DNA from: Campylorhamphus procurvoides
Taxonomy: Eukaryota; Chordata; Aves; Passeriformes; Dendrocolaptidae
Assembly (NCBI GenBank): GCA_013396655.1
Contig: WBMV01002667.1
Span: 1 to 64,000 of the forward strand
Direction of reading: 5' to 3'
DNA: 64,000 bases
Shown here in pieces: positions 24,701 to 36,000 of this stretch. The notes beneath the pieces were generated by a model. It made no database searches. It saw only the letters and a program-made list of their open reading frames with translations, and was not told the DNA's origin. A program made the position numbers and the translations under genes. How positions within the stretch are numbered: position 1 is the stretch's first letter; every line of letters begins with the position of its first letter.

Positions 24701-26337
24701 GGAATTTCCTAAAGCTCGTGGCTGCTCCAGGCTGTGCCCACACCTGGGTGTCCCCTGGTGCAGAAGGTGAGCTGGGTGTGCTCAGAGGGCCCAGAGGCAC
24801 AAAGGGGCTCCTGTCAGAGCTGAACTCCCTCTGTTTGGGTGGGAGGAACCAGCACAGGACAAGCAGCACATCAGCTCTGCAGTGCCTGGCACTGCTATTG
24901 CCCAGGGATGCCTGAATCTGGGAAACAACTCCAGGGAAAGTTTAATTGCAGGTGCCAGCCTGCAAAATATTTAGATTTTAGGAATGTTTTCTTACAGATA
25001 AGACTTCCAGTAAACAAATGTAACTGGCTTTACATGCACAGACTCTTCCCATCGGTTTGGATGAGACCAGCATTTGGCCCAATATTAACACCTGAATTCT
25101 GGATTGTCTGAACCAAAGCAGGAAAATGAAGCACAGATTTCTCAAATCTTTTATGCATTCAGGCAGGAAAACCCTGCATAGCTCAGTACTTGATACAGAA
25201 ACTCCCTCTCTAGGACCTTTCTCTGGGGATTTTTTTCCCTCTCATCTCCTGAGCTGATAGAATAAACTTTCTGATGAACTTTATGAATACCAAACGCTCA
25301 GATTTCATCTAATGTTCAAGTGCTGGTAGCAAAAGGAGTAAACAATAAAAAGGTTTTTCCCATGAGTTATTGCTCAGAATTGTGCAGTGTTTCCCTTACA
25401 AGTGCTGAAAATGCAGTTCCCTGCAGCAGGGAGTGCAGAGACAGGGGAAGGAGACAGCAGTGCCTTGCTCCACTTTTGCTATTCCTGCCTTAGTTTTATT
25501 CTCCAGTGTTTTAGCAAAGATGCAAATCCAAGAGGCTTTAATGGAAGTGACAAAGACAGGGCGATGCTGCTCCCAACCATTTGATGTTTCACAGGATTTT
25601 AAAGTGGGACTTTGCACTTCGTGCACTGATGGGAAAACTTCAGTTTTAGTAAGTGGGCTCTGCAGTTGAAATGTTTAGGCAAAACACCTCAAAATAACGT
25701 GCCTCAGTGTCAGGCCCCTGGTAAGACATTTGCATTAAAGTCACTGAACCAAATCACACTTAAAGACCCAGCTGCCTGATGGAATATTTAGAAAGTCTCC
25801 CTTTCCTCAGCAGCAAGTGGCAATTTTTAAAGCTTTTAAATTGTAATAAGCAATTTGTCCTTCTATAAAATAAGGAAATATCAATCTTTACACAGACACA
25901 CACCTTCCCCCTAAACATCGCATCATCTTTGTCAAAACAATGCTGAAGTCAATCAAATGCATAGAATTCATAAAAAACACAGTCTTACACCACATCATTT
26001 AAAAATTAAGTAAAATCCAACATAATGTCTGTGCACGAGCTGGCAACAAGGCAGAGACAGCCACGTCCCTGGCAGAGGTGACCTCACTGTCCCCCCAGAA
26101 TTTTTATTGTCATTTATCTCTTAAAAAAAAAGACTTGTATGCTGTTTGCAGAGGTCAGAGGAGGATTATTCCCAGGTTCTTACCTCTGCTGCTGGCATAG
26201 AGGATCACCAGGGCGACGGCAGCACAAGTCATGAGGAGCAGCAGGACAGCCAGCCCCATCGCCACAAAGCTCCAGGGCTTCTTCCCAGATTTGGTCGATT
26301 TTTCCACAATATCCATTTGACTTTCTGATTTCCCCAT
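6670..26337 (-). CDS. MMEL1: MMEL1, membrane metalloendopeptidase-like 1 (M13 neprilysin family), complete
   Basis: Type II membrane zinc endopeptidase related to neprilysin; the family cleaves small signalling peptides outside the cell or in the secretory pathway. Coding exons in transcript order: 26337-26184, 19934-19875, 19262-19101, 18686-18606, 18152-18057, 17787-17669, 17008-16943, 15110-14976, 14394-14305, 14047-13911, 13431-13338, 13076-12948, 12677-12579, 12203-12120, 11855-11752, 11104-11046, 10027-9908, 9186-9053, 8669-8604, 7596-7501, 7204-7128, 6769-6670. They sum to 2,262 nt: 753 residues plus stop, with all phases joined and all introns GT-AG. Visible are a transmembrane helix (about residues 24-47), the conserved CTTPGC start of the ectodomain, NAFY (546-549), HEITH (587-591), the third zinc ligand Glu650 in ENIAD, Arg702, catalytic-region His715 and the C-terminal CRVW. 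Human MMEL1 is about 779 residues; the shortfall lies just after the membrane helix. No frameshift or stop was seen. Confidence 0.97.
7128..7204 (-). CDS. MMEL1: MMEL1 exon with the S2' arginine and catalytic-region histidine
   Basis: The exon encodes [20 protein letters not shown] and SPLKY. In neprilysin the Arg of Y-R-P-E contacts the substrate C-terminal side and the His of D-V-H-S-P stabilises the transition state; both are kept (702 and 715). The donor is AG|GTGGGT. Confidence 0.96.
8604..8669 (-). CDS. MMEL1: MMEL1 exon with the third zinc ligand (ENIAD)
   Basis: This 66-base exon encodes [20 protein letters not shown] and YK. Glu650 of E-N-x-x-D is the third zinc ligand, and Asp654 is the conserved acidic partner that orients a zinc-ligand histidine. 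All key residues are present. Confidence 0.96.
9908..10027 (-). CDS. MMEL1: MMEL1 exon with the HEITH zinc-binding motif
   Basis: This 120-base exon encodes [20 protein letters not shown] followed by [18 protein letters not shown]. HExxH supplies two zinc-ligand histidines (587 and 591) and the catalytic glutamate (588), all intact. The run up to the motif is one of the most conserved in the family. Confidence 0.97.
11046..11104 (-). CDS. MMEL1: MMEL1 exon with the substrate-binding NAFY motif
   Basis: This 59-base exon encodes [21 protein letters not shown]-x-Y in M13 enzymes binds the substrate peptide backbone next to the zinc site (Asn542 and Ala543 in neprilysin). Donor and acceptor are canonical, and the phase fits the exons on both sides. 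Confidence 0.95.
13190..13275 (-). repeat. CR1-like LINE 3' end in an MMEL1 intron
   Basis: The + strand reads GGTTTGGGAGGGACCTCAAA and then a CATCTAGTTCAACCCCACTG block, matching the remembered CR1 3' terminus in reverse orientation. It is a short 5'-truncated fragment without coding sequence, between the exons at 13338-13431 and 12948-13076. Confidence 0.75.
15111..16942 (-). other. MMEL1 intron 7 (1.8 kb)
   Basis: No exon or repeat was recognised. The part at 15770-15920 has an unusual mixture of AT-rich blocks and several CpGs, as in conserved non-coding elements, but conservation cannot be judged from one sequence. Confidence 0.4.
17886..17930. repeat. (TA)n simple repeat in an MMEL1 intron
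   Basis: An interrupted TA dinucleotide run, broken by TACATA and a TGTAAGTG segment, lies between the exons at 17787-17669 and 18152-18057. It is likely length-polymorphic. Confidence 0.9.
19101..19262 (-). CDS. MMEL1: MMEL1 exon: start of Peptidase_M13_N domain
   Basis: The exon encodes [20 protein letters not shown] and on to [20 protein letters not shown], the highly conserved M13 opening (D-P-C-x-D-F-Y-x-Y-A-C-G-G-W). The nearer acceptor at 19257-19256 breaks the frame with the previous exon; the upstream one at 19264-19263 restores A-A-R-I-I-Q-N and is therefore chosen. Confidence 0.95.
19875..19934 (-). CDS. MMEL1: MMEL1 juxtamembrane exon
   Basis: This 60-base exon links the membrane helix to the catalytic ectodomain and encodes [19 protein letters not shown]. 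The CTTPGC motif provides the first conserved ectodomain cysteines of M13 enzymes. Mammalian MMEL1 has a longer linker here with a basic K-R-K segment from an alternatively spliced exon; it is absent from this chain. Confidence 0.92.
19935..26183 (-). other. MMEL1 intron 1 of the coding frame (6.2 kb)
   Basis: This is the longest MMEL1 intron. No coding exon was recognised in it, and I did not find an equivalent of the mammalian basic juxtamembrane exon. A G9 run lies at 21284-21292. The segment 22160-22330 mixes a CRE-like TGACGTA, a TAATTA-rich core and a TGACCTTG half-site and may be regulatory. Confidence 0.6.
26184..26337 (-). CDS. MMEL1: MMEL1 first coding exon: cytosolic tail and signal anchor
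   Basis: The ATG at 26337-26335 opens M-G-K-S-E-S, the same beginning I recall for mammalian MMEL1, which decides the start. About 22 hydrophilic residues rich in Lys and Ser precede a hydrophobic stretch ([20 protein letters not shown] and on to LYA). This is a type II signal anchor: the short N-terminus stays in the cytosol and the protease domain is lumenal or extracellular. The exon ends with 1 base of a codon at GTAAG. A possible acceptor (TTTAG at 26352-26348) sits 10 bases before the ATG, suggesting a separate non-coding first exon upstream. Confidence 0.93.
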
Positions 26338-26559
26338 TATTGTAACTCTAAATCGGGGAGGGTAAGAAAGAATTAACAACACAGCTAAGCCAGCGTAGGG
26401 ATAAATGCAGGAGAAAGCAGGGAGAAAAAGGAAGCAGAGGGGAGAAAAAAAAATCAAAGAGAGAAATAAAAGTTCCAAATTATTACATGTATTTGTCCAT
26501 TTGGTTGTCCACAGATTTGCCAGCCTCATTCTCCATCTCCAGAGCTGTGTGTGCCCACG

Positions 26560-27250
26560 GAGGGGCTGCGCTGCACTGGCTGCCCCGGGCTCGCAGGGAT
26601 GCAGTGCCACAACTTCAGGAGCCTCTTTGGGAAGTGTGGAAAAGTCTCATGATCAGCTTGGGCAACTCCTTTCTCCCAAACAGAGAAGGAGGGGTGTGGG
26701 AAGGAAAACCTGCCGCCTTCCACTCGGCACTTCCAAAGGGTCTCCGCTGTTGGGCAGCGCTCCCCCCGTGGCTCCGATTGCGGAGCCCCGTCAATAGCCG
26801 GGCGATCCGCTCCGCGATCCTTCCCGCTGCCTCTGAGCGGAATCTCCGGCACGGGTGGAGGGTCCGCAGGGTGGGAGGCTCGCAGGACACGCGTGGGCTC
26901 CCAGGTGTGCGGGGGGCTGTGCCCTGCAGCCCCTCGGAGCCATGCTCGGCGCTGGGAGCTCAGCCGTGCGCCCCTTCCCGGCTCCGGGGAAAGAATGGGA
27001 AACGGGAAAGATCCCAACGCCGGGAAGCGGCGGGAGGAGGGGTGGGGTTGGAGAGGGGCTGGAGCGTCCCCCCGGCTTCCCGCAAATCCCTGCTAGCCGT
27101 GGAATGCCACAGGAGAAGGGGAAACCCACCGAAATTCTCCGGTCGCTTTGGGATGTGGGAACGGGATTTACGGGTTGCTGCAGGCGATGCACCCCGTTCC
27201 CTTCTGCTGCTGCTCGGGAATGCGCCTGGTAACAACTGGGAAAGGCAAAG
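26560..27250 (-). promoter_or_regulatory. CpG-rich block, likely MMEL1 promoter and 5' UTR exon
   Basis: CpGs are dense here, for example at 26765-26860 and 26990-27160, against CpG-poor surroundings. It sits just upstream of the MMEL1 start codon. A non-coding first exon is expected because an acceptor lies 10 bases before the ATG. I could not choose one donor: candidates on the minus strand include GTGGGT near 27119-27124 and GTGGGG near 27408. Long ORFs on both strands here reflect the GC content. Confidence 0.6.
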
Positions 27251-29462
27251 CAGCAAGGGCAGGGAAAGCGTGTGGTTCCCCCTGGGGTTTATTTTACTCT
27301 TTCCCAGAGGTGGCTTTGGAAGGAGGGAGAAGCAGGTTGATTTTTGGAGGGTTTGTCCCTGAGCTGCCCAAGCTGTCCCTGCGGAATGGGCAGGTTGTGC
27401 CTCTCCCCACCTGCACTCCGAGCTGTGTGTGCTCGGGAGGAGGTGCTGAGGGCAGAGCAGGGATTCCTTTGGCACTCCTGTGCCTTTGGGAATGTACACA
27501 CAGTGTTCCAAGGGTGGGAAACAATGAACACCAGTTTCTTCTGCCAGGAGTCCAAGTCTCCTCTCCCAGTCGGGGTTCTGCCTCAAAATCCCTGGGACAA
27601 TTTGCCTTTTTTTCCCCCCCACTAGAGTCATGTTATCTCGGGCTTCTGTCGAGTGTGAAGGCAGCTATTCTCATGCCACCAGCTGAGGAGGAGGAGGAGA
27701 ACACAGGGAGATGAAAGGCACGTGCAGATCCGGAGTGTCCATATGGGAGAAGTAGCTGCAGAAGGCAAGGTCACGTTTAAGGACTAAACTATACATTTAA
27801 TGAAGATTTAAGGGACCTCTCATTTCTGTTTGCAGAAAGTTCTATGATTAAAAAAAGACTTGTTTCCCCGTGTATGTGACTCTTCCTTATTGCTGAGCAG
27901 TTTTGCTGGTACCTCACAACGTGGGTGGCTCTGAGGAGAGTCCACCTGGGTGAGGTCCATAACACTGCAATGGGCAGGTGTTTCACAGGTATTAATGTAG
28001 TCATTTTTTGGAGATTTAATGTAGTTTTTCTTGTACCATGGTTATAAGATATTGCAGGGTATTATTTTGCCCATTTTGGAGGTGGGAAGTCAGGATGCCA
28101 AGAATCCAAGAGCTTCATTCTTACGACTGTGCTGTAAGAAAGTAAAAAACCCAACCCAAACAAAACAACCCTTCTGTGTGAGAAGAAGCAGCAGTATCTG
28201 CAAAGGACATATTTGCAGAATCATTAATTCTGATTATCTTGAGCAACTTCATGTGGTCACTGAAATAGAGCAATCCATCATGTTGGCAGTGCAGCAAGGT
28301 CCCTGTTCTGGTCACTGCTTCGAAGGGGACAGACCTGTTTTGGTTTCTGACAGTCTCAGGATCACCTTGTAGCCTCTCTGGCAAAGGAGACTTGGTGCTG
28401 CAAAGTGGAATGGGGTTGCTTTGTTATTTATTGTTTCCTAAATCTCACATTCAACTGAATTATTCAGAACTTATTCGCTGCCTGCAGAAATTTTCATCTA
28501 CTGGTCTTTCACCTGCTGATTCACTCCACAGTCCATCAGCCCCTTATCTGACAAAATAGTTCAAAAAGCCTAATCTCTCTTGCAATACAGAGAACGTGGA
28601 CACTGATCTGGGGAATTTTTCTTGCAGGAATTGAGAAACAGTGGGGGTTTTCAGTTCTTGAAAAACATCCTCTTTCCCCAAAGCAGTGTAGACTCAAAAC
28701 ATATGAAGCAATGAAGCCTTTGCTGTTTGGATTGGGCTGCTCTGAAAGGATTTTTTCCCTTTTTGCTTACTTTGTAACTTTGTGAAGGAGGTTCTCCTGT
28801 TACTGGAATTTGGATGTGTAAAGAGTTCTCAGTGGCAGGCTTACGGTTTGAAAAAAGCCTCAAATCAGATTCTTACACTTGGATCCTGGAGAGATGGGGC
28901 TGGAGTGGCCAGACTGGATGACTACCTTCTTTTAGGAAGGGTTTACTGGGAACTTTAGGACCCCACATATGAATATTTATTAAAAAAGCGCTTCCTCAGG
29001 CATCAGGCTCCCCAAAGCACAGTAACTACTGCAGTTCCTGAAGAGAGAGAGGGAGCTGCTCTGGAGTTTTATACAATGCTTTTCTTCTTGGGAAAACTTC
29101 TCAAGTTTGGGAGGAATTTATGGTCAGAGAGTTCCAGCCCTGGACAGCAAATAATTGAGCTGGTGCCTCACTTGCCTGAGAGACTGTGGTTGAATGTTTT
29201 TGCTTTCATGTTTCCCCTGGAGAATCTGGAATAGCCATGGCTGTACCTGGGACAGTGCACTGGGAGGATGGGATTCAAGGATAATACTGCCTTGCTCAGG
29301 AGTTTGGTTGCTGTGTCTTAGTTTCCACAATGTTACGTTGACCCGCAGTTCTCCCTTTAGAAGGAATTGATTCTGAAGATAGAAATTGTGAAAAGTTGTT
29401 CAATTTTCTTCCTCTGCATGTTTGCTTTATCATCAGAGATTGTACCTCAAAAGCTCTGTGCT

Positions 29463-29535
29463 TATGAGAATATATTACCTAATATTCCTATAATATATAT
29501 CTCTGATATTCATCTATGAGAATATATTACCTAAT
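29463..29535. repeat. 21-bp direct repeat, 52-bp offset
   Basis: TATGAGAATATATTACCTAA plus one further base occurs exactly at 29463-29483 and again at 29515-29535, separated by an AT-rich spacer. Confidence 0.9.
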
Positions 29536-31780
29536 TTAGTTCTCTGCCACCCAGAGGTTTTGCACAGTCTTTAGTCTTAGTATTGATGTAATTGAATGTT
29601 CTGGGTCATCTGAACAGATGAGCCCCTGGTTGCTGCTCGCTGAATGCTCCCAGAGAACCAGGGATGTCCAGGAGGGCAGGGACTTCCCAGCCAGAGCTCT
29701 GGGGTTCTCCTGCAGGTGTTGAACAGCTCCATCAGATGTACAAACACCTCAGTGTCCTAAAGCAACCAAAGCCCAACAGGACGTGGCAGCATCTTTAGAA
29801 TGATGTGTCTTAAGTGTTACCATGGAAACAAGGTCTCCATCTCTATCTGTTACGCTCCTTAGAGACTGATCCACACTGAGACTGGAGGGGAAATCACATA
29901 CCTCTGGGTGCCAGGTTTGCAGTTTGCCCTGAATCCTTTGCCCTGCAGAAGAAGTCCCATATATGTTGATTTTAGGCAGTCCCGTGTCAGGGGAAGTGCA
30001 ATGCCAGCTCTGTGATCACTCACATGTGAACTGCAGGTTCCAAAAGACCAGTTCCTCTGTGTGTGAGAGGCAGAGGGATGGAGAGTAGCTCCAAAACTTC
30101 TCAGAGACTGCTTAAAACCTCTTTTATTGTTTACCTTTTTGGTTTCAGTACAAGGAACCCTGACTCTGGAAAGAGAGCTCTTACCTGTCACGCTCTATGT
30201 TTCAATGATCAGGTTACACATATACAAAGATATATTTCTTCTGCTTATATGAACTAATCTAAATGGGAAAACTCTAGGATTTATAACATGTGTAAAATGG
30301 TCAGATTCACAATCAACATCACTAGTTTAGTTTAGGAACTAGAACAGTGTCCACTATTCCAGCAGTCAGATGTTAGTAAATGAATCTGGTATATATATTT
30401 ACCTTAAATACAGAAGAAAATCTGAATCTATAGGGTGACATTGAAACAAAAAGCCCAGCCAAACAGCCTGTCCCCAGTAAATCAGCACCATGGTGGCTCC
30501 AGGACAATGGCTGGATGTTCCCTGTGATTTATTGTAGGAGGGATGCTGAGGACAGAGGATAACTCATTGTGCTCAGAATAATGGCTTTGTCTTCGGGGGC
30601 TGGCATAACCCTGTCATCTGTCAAGCAGCACAAAAGAAATAAAAACCAGCACTGAAATATCTTCTTAGAGCTGGTTGGCTCCCAGCTGAGTGTGGTGGAA
30701 ATAAGTCCTGGTAGATGCACATCTGAAACAGGCTAGAATTGGGAAAACCTTGAAGTTTAGATGATGTCTCAAAACTCTTCTCTCACCCTCCCATTAAAGG
30801 TGAGCATCTTTGGAACATCATAAGAACAAAAAAACCCAGGAGACATTAATTAGTGCTATTGTGTGTGAAAGGATTTCTGCCCCGAATTTCTGCATTCATG
30901 CACTTTGCAGAGAGAAGCAGGAACGAGGGGAAGGTGTCTTACCTTGGTCTTGTGCAGGATGTTTTACAGCTGCAGAGCTCAGGTGGCTTGTGCAGTTTCT
31001 GGGGTGGAATTGAGATGTTTGTGTTTTCTGGCAGTCAGAAATAAATGCTTCTTCATATTCTCAGCATTGATGTCTTTGCCAGGCTCTCCCCAGTGATGGA
31101 ATTGCAAAGTGCTGTGCCTGAATCTCCCTCTTTCCCTTGAACACTCACTCACACACAGGTGGCTTCCAATGCCCAATGAATTAAATGCTCTGCTCTGAGA
31201 ATTCTCAGAGAGATTAACCCTTTCCCTATTTGAAACCACTTGGTTTTCTATCCAGACTGGAAGACAGGCTGTGTAGCAGGCACAAGCCCTGCTGCCTTTA
31301 AGTGGACAAGGCAATTTCCTGGCTTAATTGCATTTATTTCTTATTAGCATTAGCCAGGTCTCTTCTATTTCATTAATTCATTCTTAGGAAATTCCTCATT
31401 TTCCATGACGTGCTTTACCTTTTTCCCCAAGAGGTTTTTTGGGTACCTATGGCCGGAGGACTCCTGGAATGCACTGTCTCATTTTCACACTTAATTCCAG
31501 TGCAGTGATGAGTATTGCAATTACATTCATTCCCAATTAAACTTATATGCATATAATGCATATGCTGTATGGGAAGACGGATTACAAACCAATTGAAGAT
31601 ATTTTGCTTTGTTTTCATTCACTAAGCACACAGAAGTTTTAGCTGTTCCATTAAATGTACTGTTTAGATCTTTAAAATGACAGAAAGACTTCCCATTTCC
31701 AAGGAAAGATATTCTTGTGTTTTAGCTTATGGCTGTTACTCCTTGAATTAGGATTGGGAATTGGCATTGGCTCTGGAGGT

Positions 31781-31900
31781 GCAGAGAGGGACCTGGTTGC
31801 CCACCAGAGAAGGGTTTGGGTTCCAGGTACCCCTGGACATGCAGAGAGGGACCTGGTTACCCACCAGGGAAGGGTTTGGATTCCACGTGCCCCTCTGTGG
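31781..31900. repeat. 60-bp tandem duplication
   Basis: Two adjacent copies with period 60 share GCAGAGAGGGACCTGGTT at 31781 and 31841 and differ at only a handful of sites. The unit is a multiple of 3, which keeps a chance ORF open across it. Confidence 0.9.
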
Positions 31901-32647
31901 TTGGAGTTTCCCATCAGGGACTGGTCAGTTGGAGTGTGGTTCCCTCCAGGAAGGGGCAGCTCTGTGCAGCACAGGATGCTCAGGGACAGGTGGGTTCCTT
32001 GCACAGCAAAGATTTTGGGGCTCAGTCAGGCAGGGTCATGCCTATCCAAGGTGTCTCAATGTCTTTATTATTCCTTGAGCCTTGCCATTGTCCCAGAGCA
32101 GACAGAGGCTGTTCAGGCAGGCTGGATGCTGCAGGATGCCCGGGATGTTTCCTCGTTCCTGCTGAGGGGCTGTGCCAGGGGCAGCTGTACAAACACACGA
32201 GTGGGTGTCAGGCACAGAGCAGGGGGTGACCTTCACCAGCAGCACCCACTGGGACAGGGGCTGATGACAATCTGTAGCTCTTTTACAATACTGTAAAATG
32301 TACAAATAATGTTGACTTCAAAGCACTGTGTACCCTGAACTAAGAGGGACTGACAAGCGTCTGAAAGAGAGTATTATCCCCATTTTACAGATGAAAGGGA
32401 GTCACACAGAGAATCAAAGTCAAGATTAGATTAATAGCCACTGATGCCAGAGCAGCTATTATGTCTTGTCGGGCATCTGGCAGACAGAGCAGAGAATTTC
32501 ACACAGATTGCTCCATCAAATCTCTAACCTCTGTTTGGGCTCAGAAAGAGACCTCCAGAGCTGACACAAAGACACTGCACCATCTCCAAGCAAGCTGCTT
32601 GTGGGGCACTATTGGAAGTTCACATCATATCCCAGTGTGAGTTTATT

Positions 32648-32695
32648 TAACTTCCTGCTGACTCGTTTAGTTAACTTCCTGCTGACTCGTTTAGT
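32648..32695. repeat. 24-bp perfect tandem duplication
   Basis: Two identical adjacent copies begin TAACTTCCTGCTGACTCG at 32648 and 32672. The perfect identity suggests a recent duplication. Confidence 0.93.
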
Positions 32696-32884
32696 TTTGT
32701 TTGAATAATATTTACAAGAGGCCCCGATATCACCTAAAATGCATTTCTGCATTTCTGCTCCCTAGAGACAACTATCAAGTTAACACTTCTCCAGCTGCAT
32801 GGGGAAGACAAGGGGCAAAAGGTGCAAGTTGCACTGGGGAAAGTTTCATCTTGATCTGACAGAATTTTTGGTTTTTTTCAGTTA

Positions 32885-33030
32885 GAATAATCAATCACTG
32901 GAACAGTGGTAGAGTGCCCATTGCTGGAGGTTTACAAGATTTACAAGGCTGGGCAGGGTTCCCATGAGAGGTTGGCTCACGTGATCTTTTGAGGTCCCTT
33001 CCAACCTGGGCTGTTCTGATTCTGTGAAAA
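32885..33030 (+). repeat. CR1-like LINE 3' end, sense on the + strand
   Basis: The sequence runs from CACTGGAACAGTGGTAGAG through GCTGGAGGTTTACAAG to GGTCCCTTCCAACCTGGGCT and ends with ATTCTGTGA, the order expected of a CR1 3' end including its terminal repeat. It is diverged and 5'-truncated. Confidence 0.82.
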
Positions 33031-36000
33031 AAATGTTTTGTGGATAGAAATTGGCTTAAAAGGTGTGTTGAATCAGCTCTTGGAGACCAACTCCAGCACC
33101 AGTCAGTCAATTTTGCCAGTTTCCCTGTTGAGAAGTGATTTGGATCTTTCAAAGTGACAGTCTATTGCAAAATGTCAGTTCTGTGGCATTTCCCTCTACA
33201 TCTCTGCTTGATGTGTGATTATATTGCAGTTCATCAGTCAGGTTTATTAGGAGACTTAATTGGATTGCATTAGCTGGCATTTAAGACATCCAAACCAGTT
33301 GAGAATGCAATCAATTAAAACATCCAAACACATTAATGGTGTAGACACTGGGCAATTTATGTAGATGGCTAATTACCTGTTTACTTCAGTAAGTAGATTT
33401 TATTGCCCAAGAATGGACAAATGAGGCATGAGAAGAAAAGAAACAACATTGCAAAAACACTGTTGGCAAGGCTGCAAAAAATAAGAAAATGGCAAGGTAT
33501 AATTGTTTCTATTGTTAAAATCTACAGCAAAAGAACAAACCTGACACCGTGACAGGCACTCAGAGGTGTTCCTAATAATTTAAGATTTTAATGGGAGTTT
33601 TAGAGAACACACTGAGTATATTACCAGAGTTTGAATGTCTTATAATGGGACATCTGAGGTTTCTAAGCAATCAAGATGCTCTGTGAGATGGTCATTTTAA
33701 GTGGGGAAAATTCTAATCCCTGTCAGTTTTTCATTTCATCCACTACTGATCTGGATCTGAAACTGGGGCTCCCTCGTGGCTGGAGGTCCCTGCACCTCAC
33801 ATGGCTGTCCCCCTGAGGAGGGTTTGGAATCCTGCATTAGGCACCTGCAGCACTGGCCTGGAGAGGAGGGTACAACTGAGGGGCACAACAAAATGCCAGG
33901 CACTTTTGGCAGCAAATAAACCCCTGCTCCTGTGCTTGGGGTGTCAGAGTTGTACCTACCTGTGGGCAGGTGAGGTCTGCAGCATTCCTGGGCATCCTAA
34001 AGAAATAATCACCCCTGGAGCCCACAGCAGGAGGAGGAAGAGAAAGTCTCTTCCAAATCCCACAGCCTTGAATGCTGTGCCTCCTAAATTATGAGTAATT
34101 TTATTTTAGGTGCTACTGAGTAATGGCCAACTGAACCAGCAGATTCCAGCATAGACCAGTTTAGGTGAAATACAAGTGAAACAGCCAAGGCTCCAAAGCC
34201 AGACTATCCTGCCAGTAACACATTAAATTGATGGTGGCAGTGACTCCTGAGAGCCCTGGCAAATTGGAAACTGCTCGATGCAGCAGCAGTGCAGTGATAA
34301 CACAGTACATCTTCTGCAGGGAAATGATAGCAAAAGAAATGGCTTTTAGATTAGCTGTCATTAAAGTGAAACATCTGCCTCCACAAGTCAAGTGGAATGT
34401 CCTCACTTGGGCACGTGGAATCTCATTGAAGTTCCTGGGTTTGCATGGCTCGGAGCCAGGGCCACAATTCCACCAGGCTCCAAAGCTGGGAAGCACAAGG
34501 ACTTAGGCTGAAAGTCAGGAAGATGAACTCCCAGGAGATATGTCAGCTTCTCAAGCAGTTAGAGAAGTTGGCTGATGTGTTTAGTCTCTCTTAGTACCTG
34601 GGAGGACATAACTAAGTGAAATAGGAAAAATAAATAGGAGTGGTAGGATTTTAAAGGAAATGAAACCTTTTGAGATCACAGAAGCTCAAAGTTTAGCTCT
34701 GTCTGAACTGAGGAAAAGCTTCCAGTTGAATATTTAATTCCAAACACTTTGCCATCATTTTAAGCTGTTCTTTTCCTGCTGGACTGCAGAGCATGAGATC
34801 AGGAAACTTTACTTGTCTGACTGTGTTTGTGATGCAAATATTCTCACATCTGATTTTCCTTTTATGTCCTTAGGAGGAATGTTGGATGCTTCAGAGAGGC
34901 CAAGCTGGCAGGCAGCTGTTTGTGTAGGAACATTCTGAGCCACGACTTCAGTTCTCTTTCATTATTCATTACCTGGTGATGATGCACAACAAGGTCCTCT
35001 GTGTTATTAAGGCTGCAGAATATTTTAAAGGAACAAAATTCATGGATAGCAAAGAATTATTTGTTAGTGTTTGTAGAGAGTTCTGAGTCGAATAAAGGAC
35101 AGATATTTAATCTTGGGCTGACTGTAGCTTGAAGCTGGATGACAAACAGACATCCACTTTCACTGTTTATTAGGCCATATTCTCTTCTTGATTACATTGG
35201 CCTTGATTCATATATTGAAATTCTTCCCAGTTCTGTAACATTTACAGCAGCAAGCCATGAGGGATGTCCTAAAGCACTAAGGAGACTTTCAAGGAGAAAG
35301 AGAGTTCCTTTTCTAAGTATTCAACCACGGGCTGTATGCACAGAGTGAGGGATGGGTCTCAAAGCAGTTGCAAACAGCTCCACCATCTCCATGAATTGCA
35401 CCTTAACATTAACGAAACATCCAGAAATGATCACTGCAGGGTTTTTTAGCCAGATTCTTCAATCTGAAAGAAGCGGAAACAACAGCATCCTGATGCCAAA
35501 TAGGGGGAAAAGTACTGACCAGTGTCACTAGCATTAAAATCAACTCTCCTTGAATTTGAAGGGAATGAAGCCCAATCTTAGCTTTGCTCTTAGGGCAGGA
35601 AAAAAGGAGCATGCAGAGAAGAAAACAGAGATGGAAGGCTACAGATGATGTCATTGCTATGGGGTTTTTTGTATGGCTGCAGAATGAAGTTTCACTCTGG
35701 ATTGCTGCCTTTGAAACAGCGATATAACAAAAAAGAAAACGTTCCCTTTCATCCTAATCAAAGCAGGAGAGCAGTTCTCAGCATTGCTTTGATCTTTGTT
35801 TTCAATAGTAGTTTCTGTTTTTCTCCATGGTTGTATTATCACACTCCAAAAACATCAGGAGAAGTCACTTGGGGCAGTCAAAACACATAGAGGAGGTGGT
35901 TGCTCTGGGCTCCACCTCATTTCCTTTGTGGACCCAAACTGAGCTGAGGGTTCCCATTGCACAGGTGAAACCCTGTGGGTGTCCCAGCAACCCCCCTGGG

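Noticed and set aside
26487..27362. 291-codon + strand ORF opposite the MMEL1 promoter, with other long ORFs nearby
   Set aside because: It lies in a GC- and CpG-rich block where stops are rare, several frames on both strands are open at once, and the translation shows no family features.
31715..32296. 193-codon + strand ORF
   Set aside because: It is kept open by the 60-bp tandem duplication and GC-rich content; two other frames are open over the same stretch and no domain is visible.
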